Source of the DNA: JAVBTT01 sp031550325
GTDB lineage: Bacteria > Bacillota > Clostridia > Oscillospirales > UBA929
Reading direction: 5' to 3'
Length of the DNA stretch: 24,385 nucleotides
Assembly: GCA_031550325.1 (NCBI GenBank)
Contig: JAVBOR010000060.1
Span: forward strand, 1 to 24,385
Under the pieces are notes generated by a model that ran no database searches, was not told the origin of the DNA, and worked only from the letters and a program-made list of their open reading frames with translations. The translations under genes were made by a program, and so were the position numbers. This document shows, piece by piece, positions 15,041-21,236 of the stretch; position 1 is the first letter of the stretch; every line of letters starts with the position of its first letter.

Positions 15041-15886
15041 ATGGAATTTGTCACATTGAATAACGAGATAAGAATGCCCATTTTGGGGTTTGGCGTGTTT
15101 CAGATTACCGACGCAGCGCAGTGCGAGCAGGCCGTGCTGGACGCGATCCAGACAGGGTACCGCCTGATCGATACGGCGATGTCCTATCACAACGAAGAGG
15201 CTGTCGGCCGGGCGGTCGAGAAGTGCGGCATTCCCCGTGAGGAGCTGTTCATCACCACCAAACTGTGGCTTGCGGACACCGGGTACGACAGAACAATGAA
15301 AGCGTTTGAAGCGTCGCTGAAGAGACTGAATCTGGAATACCTCGACCTGTATTTGATTCATCAGCCGATAGGCGACTATTACGGTTCCTGGCGGGCGATG
15401 CAGGAGCTTTACAACAGTGGCGTTATTCGGGCCATCGGCGTGGCCAACTTTATGCCGGACCGGCTTGTGGATCTGGTGATGAATAATGAGATCCCCCCGG
15501 CAATCAATCAGGTGGAGGTCAATCCCTTCTGTCAGCGCGCCTTTGACCAGCAGGTCATGGAAAAGAAGTCGGTCAGGATGCAGTCCTGGGGGCCGTTTGC
15601 CGAAGGGCGGAACGGGTTGTTCGGGAATGAAACGCTGAGCGAAATCGGCGCAAAGCACGGCAAGTCAGTCGCGCAGGTCGTGCTGCGGTGGCTCGTACAG
15701 CGAGGGGTCGTAGCCATCCCGAAATCAGTTCACACCGAGCGCATAAAAGAAAACGCCAGTATCTTTGATTTTGAGCTGTCCGGGCAGGATATGCAGACCA
15801 TCGCCGGTTTGGACACAGGCAAAAGCTGTTTTTTCTCCCACCAGGATCCCGAGGCCGTGGAGATGCTCTGCGGACTGGTGCGCTAA
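15041..15886 (+). CDS. Aldo/keto reductase
   Basis: The protein has 281 residues, a full-length (beta/alpha)8 barrel. The catalytic tetrad is complete: D44 and Y49 in LIDTAMSYHNEEAVG, K74 in FITTKLWL, and H107 in LDLYLIHQP. The NADPH-binding end is also present, with AQVVLRWLVQRGVVAIPKS (about 210-230) and ERIKENASIFDFELS. It resembles the 2,5-diketo-gluconate-reductase/YvgN branch of the family, reducing aldehydes or ketones with NADPH. AGGAGG (15027-15032) fits ATG 15041. A GTG at 15038 is also in frame but too near the site. It is probably in one transcript with the flavoprotein gene and under the LysR regulator upstream, which is inferred from order and direction. Confidence 0.95.
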   Translation: MEFVTLNNEIRMPILGFGVFQITDAAQCEQAVLDAIQTGYRLIDTAMSYHNEEAVGRAVEKCGIPREELFITTKLWLADTGYDRTMKAFEASLKRLNLEYLDLYLIHQPIGDYYGSWRAMQELYNSGVIRAIGVANFMPDRLVDLVMNNEIPPAINQVEVNPFCQRAFDQQVMEKKSVRMQSWGPFAEGRNGLFGNETLSEIGAKHGKSVAQVVLRWLVQRGVVAIPKSVHTERIKENASIFDFELSGQDMQTIAGLDTGKSCFFSHQDPEAVEMLCGLVR

Positions 15887-15947
15887 AGTTGACGGCGCCC
15901 AAAGGCGGCGGGACCTTCCCCTGCTGAAAACCGGCAAGGATTGAATG

Positions 15948-15984
15948 ACAAGGCTTTGCGGAAGTGAACTCCGCAAAGCCTTGT
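15948..15984. terminator. Perfect 15-bp stem-loop between convergent genes
   Basis: ACAAGGCTTTGCGGA (15948-15962) pairs perfectly with TCCGCAAAGCCTTGT (15970-15984) around AGTGAAC. It lies between the convergent aldo/keto reductase and secreted-protein genes, so it can end both transcripts. It is a repeat-family hairpin by its GTGAA-type loop, with a stem sequence that differs from most copies but stays fully paired. Upstream, 15895-15940 holds a decayed copy of the GACGCCGAAGGCGGCGGG-type module. Confidence 0.65.
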
Positions 15985-15991
15985 TCTGTAG

Positions 15992-16073
15992 ACCGCCTCA
16001 GCGGTTTGATTCAGCGCTCGTTTTGTCAAAGAACCTGTTGTTCTTTGACAGCCTGAAACCGCCTCGGCGGTTT
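15992..16073. repeat. Three recurring hairpin modules abutting a stop codon
   Basis: ACCGCCTCAGCGGT-type hairpin (15992-16007), TGTCAAAGAAC/GTTCTTTGACA with a five-base loop (16024-16050), and AAACCGCC/GGCGGTTT (16056-16073) follow one another. The last hairpin ends five bases from the stop codon of the minus-strand gene at 16079. These are the same modules as in the larger elements, here without the long folded module. Confidence 0.75.
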
Positions 16074-16078
16074 GCGGG

Positions 16079-19000
16079 TTACGGTATGGTCACCGTAAAC
16101 GTAAAGCTGTAGCTGGGGAACATATCGGGGTATTTAACGCCGCCGACGACTATTTTGGTTCCGCTCGCCACGTCGGCATAGCTTTTGTTAAGCGTGACGG
16201 CACGGTCGCCCGTCTGCTCAAGCGCGCAGCTCACCCCGCCGATCGTCGCCGTGTACCCGCCGGCCCGGGGAGCGATTCTTTCGCTGAACGCAATGACGAT
16301 CTTGCCGCTTTGGGTGTCCGGCCTCGCCGTCGGGGCCCATAACTGCGCGGGGTCGTACCGCAGAATCGTGAGAGGGCAGTCGCCCTGGGGCGCGCCGTCT
16401 CCCACGGCGACGACAATTTTGCTGTTTGTTTCGTGTGAAGGCGCCGAGAGGATGTGCATGCGGCCCTTCCACACGCCGTTCGACAGGGTCAACGCGGTCG
16501 GGTAAAGAAGGGCGCCGTCCGCCATCAGATAGGCTGTCAGGGTTTCACCGCTCAAACGGTCCCCCGCGGCGGTGATGTTGAGATAGGCCGCCAGCGTCTC
16601 CGTGATGGTCGGCGTGGTGACGGTGAGCGAGGTGATGACGGGCTCGGGCGCTGCTACTCTGACCAGGCCGATATAAACGTCGTCGCGCGGGGGCAGGACG
16701 TTGATGATCCCGTAAGCCGGATCTGCTTCGGTGCTGTAGGGCTCATAGCCCTCGGCCCTGACAAGCACCCGGTATTCACCCTCGGGCACAAACCAGCCGT
16801 AGCGGCCCTCTTCGTCGGTGATCTGCGGGTTGTGCTGCGCGTAGTCGTGGGCGTTCCACAGGACCCAGGACGAGCCGTCCTTGACCTCCAGCGTGGCAGT
16901 GGCTCCCTTGACGCGCTCGCCCGTCTCTTGGTCAAAGACATAGCCGCTCGGGTCGATCAGAAGCGAGAGCTGCGCCACCGTAAAGCTGACCGGCAGCTGT
17001 TCACGCGTCAGCATCAGCGTCACCGTCGCCACCCCGCTGCCGGTGTAGCCGGAGAACTCCCCGACGTAGGCGTTTCCGTCCCACCGGGCCGGTACCGTAA
17101 AGCTTCCGTGCGAGGTTGTCAGCACATAGGACGCCGCGGTGACCTTCGTGGGATCGTGGCTTACGGTGGTTTTCAGCGTAAACGCCGGCACCTGAAGCTG
17201 CATGCCCACTGTGAGCGACCTGGCGACATAACTTGAGTTGCTGACCGGGTCTGGCGCAAAGCTGGTTCCCGCAGCGCAGGACAGCGCAATATCCGTAATG
17301 GAGACCGCGTCGGGCGTGACCGTCAGCAGCGCGTACGCGCTGTCGAGCTCGGCTCCGTTTTCGTCGAGAAGCGAGGCCCTGAACGTATAGATGGCCTCCT
17401 CGGCTCCGGCGCCGAGAATCGCCACGTCGTAGGCTTTAAACCAATACCCCGCGGCAGTGAGGCCGGAGAGGTCGCGCGAAACGGCGCGAGGCTCGCCGTC
17501 AGGGCCTTCGACGGTTATGGCGATCTTTCCGCCCTGGACGTTGCTGAAGTCCCCGTAGATGTTAAACGGCGCTGAGTCCTCTCCGTCGGTGGTAACCTCG
17601 CCGGGCAGATAAAGTTTCAGCCCGATCAGGCGGACGTCAGCGGTGCCGATCGTGCCGATGAGCGCGCCCGTGTTTGTCAGCGCGTCGGCCGTGACGGTAA
17701 AGCTTTCGCCGGGATAGTCATAGGACGCGTACGCCCAGAAGACAAGGCTGTACTGTCGGTTTCCCCGTATGTCGCCCCTCAGCGTGAGCTGCTGGTCGGT
17801 GATCAAAGCAAGGGGATTTGCGCAGCTGCCGTCTACCAGAAATACGCCCTCTGGCACGCGCACCCTTATGAGCGCGTCGGTCAGATCCTCTTCGCTATAG
17901 TAACGCACGCTGATCTGAATGGGCTTGAAGCGGCCGACAGGGCTCGGCGTCGCCGACAAGGAGTTTAGCATGGTGCTGTAGAAGGGGTCGTCGCTATCCA
18001 GCCTTGCGAGCGCAGTCGGATTCATGTTCAGTGTCGCGCTCTGCTTAAGAGAAGTGTAGTTTTGCGCCATGTCGCTGTTTCCGGTGGGGTAGAACACGCC
18101 CGGTCTGTATTTGTATCTGGTCACGTCCATGGTGTCGTAGCGGCTGTTGCTGGAAATTGTATTGTAGGCGATTCCCGGCATCCGGAACGTGCCGTCCTGC
18201 TGGGTATAGACCACAGCTTCGTGATAGGCGACCTTGGCGTCGCCTATGCCCAGAGTGGAGATGTTGTCGATTATTTTGCCGGTGATCGTCACGTCTCCCA
18301 GGATGTACTCCAGGTTGTTGGGCTGGCCGAGCGAAACGCTCTTGAAAACCCTCAGGAAGATGGACATGCTGGACATGCTCTCGGCGATATACCTGAAGCC
18401 CGGCTCGTGCAGGATTTTGCCGACGCGTTGCGTGGAGTATTCTCCCGACTGGGGCTCGGTGGTCACATACAGGCTGGTGTAGGACAAGGACTCTACCTCC
18501 GAAAAGGAGTAGCTGCCCTGCGCGTCGGTTGTGGTGTAGCTCAGGGGATACATATAGTTTGTCTGCCAGTATGTACTCTCCCAGTAAAGGTCTTTGAGAT
18601 ACACCTTTCTTCCGGCGACGGGCGACTGGACCCCATTTTCATAGGTGTACACCGTGCCCTGAAGATTGGAACCGGCCTGTTTGTTCCTGACCGACAGCAT
18701 GTATACGGTTTGGGTCACGCCGTCCTGCGCCGTCACGGTAAACGCGAGGGGCGTGTCAAACGCGCCGGACAGGTCGAGCGGCGCGCCGGAGGACGGGGAA
18801 ACCGTGGCAAAATTCGATACCGTGATCTGGGGGACGGCGGCCGACAGCCCGGCGCAGTCCTCGGGCACATACAGCGTGTAGGCGTTGGTCAGGCGGTCAA
18901 ACGCGAGCTCGCACTCGGGCGGCAGGCCGGTGAACTCCAGCTTGCTCATCAGCGCCGCGGTGCTAGGCGCGCTGCGGTATACGGTGGCGGTATAGGTTTT

Positions 19001-20380
19001 GACCGTGCTTTGATCCTCGGAGGTCACGGTGTACACAACGGGCGACACGAAGTTCTGCACAGTCTCGCCGCTGACCTGCGCCACGCCGTCCACCTCCACG
19101 GTCGCGCCGCTGCTGACCTCAAACGAGGGTACGAGCGCCGTCAGATCCACCGCGTACGGAACATTGTAATAACTCAGCGTCCCCAGACTTTCGTTGATGG
19201 AGGCGCCGCCAAAGTAATACTGGCTGCTGCTCATGAAAAACCAGTGCATCCGCGCCTCGGAGTTCAGCTCTGGCGGCGTTGTTCGCTCGCTCACCGTGAA
19301 GTCCAGCAGCTCATATTGGTCGCCGAAGATGTATGTGTTCTCCATTTCGTCTTCAAGGCAAATTCTGACTTCGGCCATGACGGTGTATTGCCCCAGGCTC
19401 AGCTCACCGATATCCAGCTCAAACCCGGACTCCACAACCTCGGTCGGGAACTGATCGAGTTCACGGGTCTCACCCTCGAACAGAATTGTGCAGCTGATGA
19501 GCAGGGAGGCATAGGGGTCGCTGGCGTACTCGTCCTCATAACGCCAGGTCGCCGGGTCTCGATTGTAAAAGTCGGTCAGCGCCAGCCCCAGCGCGAAATC
19601 TTCTTCCGGGTACAGCACGTTTGGGAAGGGCTCATCTTCATAGCCGGGCAGCCATACGCGCGACACATAGTCCGTGTTGTAGCGCAGCGCGTTAGTTCCG
19701 TTGGCCACCAGCGTCAGCTCATAGCTCTTTGTGGCCGTTTTGTCGGGGGAGATCACCGTGATTTGAGCGCTGTTGCTGTTGGAAAAGTCGTGGTAGGCAT
19801 AGTGGTAATAAATCTCGCTTTGAACCGGCTCCTGCCCGTTGATCAGGAGCTTTCCGCCCAGCGCGCCATAGGCAAACATAAAGTTGGCCAAATCGACATT
19901 TCCGCTTGAAAGGTCACAGGCCAGGCTGATAGTTCCGGCCTGCTCGTCGATGACCGCGTTTGCGCCGTCTCCCCAGGCGTCTCCTGCCTTCATCCAGTAC
20001 ATTCTGGCCACGTCCGGCTCGGACGCGTCAAACATGCCAAGCAGCGTGCCGTCGCCCAGCGAAATCCAGTAACTGCCCGTCGGCAGCGTAAGCGCCTCAA
20101 ACGTGAGGTTCGCCACGCCCGAGGCAAACTGAACCTCCTGCCGGGCGTACTCCGCGCCGCCCTCCGCGTTGGAGACCGTGACGAAATGGACATCATCGCC
20201 AAGTTGGGCGTATTCGAGCCTGGCGGTGAGATCGGTGGGGGTGTTTGCCGGGATGTGGTAGGAAGAGAGCTCCGCCCAGGGCGTTCGGGCGGCCACGGCA
20301 GCCGGAATGCCGGGGAGCAGAGACAGGGCAAACGCCAGGCAGAGAAGCAGGGAGATAAACCGAGTGGATGTGTTTTTCAT
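16079..20380 (-). CDS. Large secreted multi-domain surface protein
   Basis: The protein has 1433 residues. A signal peptide (about 1-31: KNTSTRF, then a leucine-rich core, then PAAVAA) gives secretion. After an N-terminal domain (about 35-360), cadherin-like beta-sandwich repeats (about 375-565) each end in a pattern such as VYTVTSEDQSTVKTYTATV or FTVTAQDGVTQTVYMLSV. Three carboxypeptidase-regulatory-like domains follow (about 570-645, 695-740 and 1140-1235, the last with EGRYGWFVPEGEYRVLVRAEGYEPYS). C-terminal beta-rich modules include IVIAFSERIAPRAGGYTATIGG, a common Ig-like style. There is no LPXTG motif, SLH repeat, dockerin or C-terminal membrane helix, so anchoring is unclear. No enzymatic motif was found, so an adhesive or structural role is inferred. 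GGAGG eight bases before ATG 20380 decides the start. A second ATG 15 bases upstream overlaps that site. Confidence 0.85.
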   Translation of the reverse strand: MKNTSTRFISLLLCLAFALSLLPGIPAAVAARTPWAELSSYHIPANTPTDLTARLEYAQLGDDVHFVTVSNAEGGAEYARQEVQFASGVANLTFEALTLPTGSYWISLGDGTLLGMFDASEPDVARMYWMKAGDAWGDGANAVIDEQAGTISLACDLSSGNVDLANFMFAYGALGGKLLINGQEPVQSEIYYHYAYHDFSNSNSAQITVISPDKTATKSYELTLVANGTNALRYNTDYVSRVWLPGYEDEPFPNVLYPEEDFALGLALTDFYNRDPATWRYEDEYASDPYASLLISCTILFEGETRELDQFPTEVVESGFELDIGELSLGQYTVMAEVRICLEDEMENTYIFGDQYELLDFTVSERTTPPELNSEARMHWFFMSSSQYYFGGASINESLGTLSYYNVPYAVDLTALVPSFEVSSGATVEVDGVAQVSGETVQNFVSPVVYTVTSEDQSTVKTYTATVYRSAPSTAALMSKLEFTGLPPECELAFDRLTNAYTLYVPEDCAGLSAAVPQITVSNFATVSPSSGAPLDLSGAFDTPLAFTVTAQDGVTQTVYMLSVRNKQAGSNLQGTVYTYENGVQSPVAGRKVYLKDLYWESTYWQTNYMYPLSYTTTDAQGSYSFSEVESLSYTSLYVTTEPQSGEYSTQRVGKILHEPGFRYIAESMSSMSIFLRVFKSVSLGQPNNLEYILGDVTITGKIIDNISTLGIGDAKVAYHEAVVYTQQDGTFRMPGIAYNTISSNSRYDTMDVTRYKYRPGVFYPTGNSDMAQNYTSLKQSATLNMNPTALARLDSDDPFYSTMLNSLSATPSPVGRFKPIQISVRYYSEEDLTDALIRVRVPEGVFLVDGSCANPLALITDQQLTLRGDIRGNRQYSLVFWAYASYDYPGESFTVTADALTNTGALIGTIGTADVRLIGLKLYLPGEVTTDGEDSAPFNIYGDFSNVQGGKIAITVEGPDGEPRAVSRDLSGLTAAGYWFKAYDVAILGAGAEEAIYTFRASLLDENGAELDSAYALLTVTPDAVSITDIALSCAAGTSFAPDPVSNSSYVARSLTVGMQLQVPAFTLKTTVSHDPTKVTAASYVLTTSHGSFTVPARWDGNAYVGEFSGYTGSGVATVTLMLTREQLPVSFTVAQLSLLIDPSGYVFDQETGERVKGATATLEVKDGSSWVLWNAHDYAQHNPQITDEEGRYGWFVPEGEYRVLVRAEGYEPYSTEADPAYGIINVLPPRDDVYIGLVRVAAPEPVITSLTVTTPTITETLAAYLNITAAGDRLSGETLTAYLMADGALLYPTALTLSNGVWKGRMHILSAPSHETNSKIVVAVGDGAPQGDCPLTILRYDPAQLWAPTARPDTQSGKIVIAFSERIAPRAGGYTATIGGVSCALEQTGDRAVTLNKSYADVASGTKIVVGGVKYPDMFPSYSFTFTVTIP

Positions 20381-20426
20381 CTTGTGATCCTCCATTCATG
20401 CTTAACTTGCGGCTATAGACCGAACG

Positions 20427-20449
20427 CGGAAAACCGCACAGGTTTTCCG
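20427..20449 (-). promoter_or_regulatory. Hairpin at the 5' end of the secreted-protein mRNA
   Basis: CGGAAAACC (20427-20435) and GGTTTTCCG (20441-20449) form a perfect 9-bp stem with a five-base loop. Given the -10 box at 20464-20469, transcription should start near 20457, so this hairpin would lie within the first 30 bases of the mRNA. It could protect the 5' end or act as an operator. It is not one of the recurring modules. Confidence 0.5.
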
Positions 20450-20463
20450 ATCTTAATGCATAA

Positions 20464-20492
20464 ATTATAGCGCAAAACCTCTAAAATGGAAA
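20464..20492 (-). promoter_or_regulatory. Sigma-A-type promoter of the secreted-protein gene
   Basis: On the minus strand: -35 TTTCCA (plus coordinates 20487-20492, four of six consensus bases), an exact 17-base spacer, and a perfect TATAAT -10 (20464-20469). It lies about 85 bases before the start codon of the gene beginning at 20380. Confidence 0.7.
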
Positions 20493-20507
20493 GGAAAAAG
20501 GAAGGTT

Positions 20508-20523
20508 GTTAACAAAAGTTAAC
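20508..20523. promoter_or_regulatory. GTTAAC-N4-GTTAAC palindrome upstream of the promoter
   Basis: Two copies of the self-complementary hexamer GTTAAC are separated by AAAA, 15 bases upstream of the -35 box. The spacing of one helical turn and the position suggest a regulator-binding site. No protein is assigned. Confidence 0.4.
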
Positions 20524-20575
20524 GCTCGCGCTCCGCGTCCCTTTCGGTTTTGCGCCTGCCGTATGACGACCCAAA

Positions 20576-20624
20576 AAGACAAACTCTGTCAAAGAACCGA
20601 AGGTTCTTTGACAGAGTTTGTCTT
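20576..20624. repeat. Perfect 23-bp hairpin, extended form of the GTCAAAGAACC module
   Basis: The arm 20576-20598 (AAGACAAACTCTG, then TCAAAGAACC) pairs without mismatch with 20602-20624 around a GAA loop. The inner half is the recurring module and the outer half is unique. On the minus strand it is followed by TTTTTGGG, so it could stop transcripts heading toward the secreted-protein gene. A decayed copy of the ACCGAAAGGGACGCGGAGCG-type end module lies at about 20522-20560. Confidence 0.75.
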
Positions 20625-20627
20625 AGC

Positions 20628-20938
20628 CTGTAGACAAACCTTCGATTTGTCTACAAACGGGAGCAGGAACGCGTCTTTGTGAAGACGAGCATTGGGTGAC
20701 TTTCCCGGAGTGAATCCGTGAAAGAGTTGTGGTTCTATTTTTTTCGCCTGTCAAGCCTCATTCGTCCTCGCGGGCGGTCGTCCTTCGCCTTGCGGCTTTT
20801 GAACCGGTCGCCCTTTCGGGGCGCGTGCGCTTCAAAACGCCTCCAGGCTCCAGGCCTCCCTGCTCGGGCGCTCGGCTCTTCTTATTTCACTCCAGCAGGG
20901 ACCCTCCGCCTTCGGCGTCAGGCTCGACGTGGTTTTGC
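20628..20938 (+). repeat. Long-form modular element, right copy of a large inverted repeat pair
   Basis: These 311 bases are about 97% identical to the reverse complement of 10754-11058. Order on the plus strand: TGTAGACAAA/TTTGTCTACA hairpin, the GCGTCTTTGTGAAGACG hairpin, CTTTCCCGGA-GTGAA-TCCGTGAAAG (20700-20724), about 150 bases with GC-rich small hairpins, then CCAGCAGGGACC and the CCGCC-TTC-GGCG...CAGGCTCGACGTGG module. The 856-base gap 20381-21236 is otherwise hairpins and two promoters, with no supported gene. Confidence 0.9.
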
Positions 20939-20974
20939 TCAAAGGAACCAAGAGGCGGTCTTTGTCTACAGGCT

Positions 20975-21083
20975 GATCAAACCGCCTCAGCGGTTTGATC
21001 CCTGCCCTCGTTTTTGCAAAAGAACCAAAGGTTCTTTTACAGCCTGAACTTGCCGCCTTTGGTGGCAGGTTCAGGCTGTAAAA
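20975..21083. repeat. Cluster of three hairpins ahead of the histidine kinase promoter
   Basis: GATCAAACCGC-CTCA-GCGGTTTGATC (20975-21000, perfect) and AAAAGAACC-AAA-GGTTCTTTT (21018-21038) are recurring modules. A third hairpin (21035-21083) has a 23-bp stem including ACAGCCTGAAC/GTTCAGGCTGT, two wobble pairs and a TTT loop. It overlaps the second module by a few bases, so the two are mutually exclusive at the edge. Confidence 0.75.
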
Positions 21084-21148
21084 CCCCAAAAAGGAGCGGC
21101 GCTGCAGTTTTTTGCCGATTTCTAAATAAACAGTTTAGCATTTTAACA

Positions 21149-21177
21149 TTGTGTTTGCTTTATAAGTGGTATATAAT
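21149..21177 (+). promoter_or_regulatory. Promoter of the hybrid histidine kinase gene
   Basis: A perfect TATAAT -10 box (21172-21177) lies an exact 17 bases after TTGTGT (21149-21154, three of six -35 bases). The start codon is 60 bases downstream. The surrounding AT-rich stretch contrasts with the GC-rich repeats before it. Confidence 0.65.
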
Positions 21178-21236
21178 AGTTTTGTTCGTCGTCTTCTGCG
21201 CCACTTATTATGAAAATCAATATGGTGGAATAAACG

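Noticed and set aside
18062..19909. 615-codon open frame on the plus strand
   Set aside because: It lies wholly antisense to the secreted-protein gene, is rich in H, G, R and V as expected for the shadow of a GC-rich gene, and shows no domain or ribosome site.
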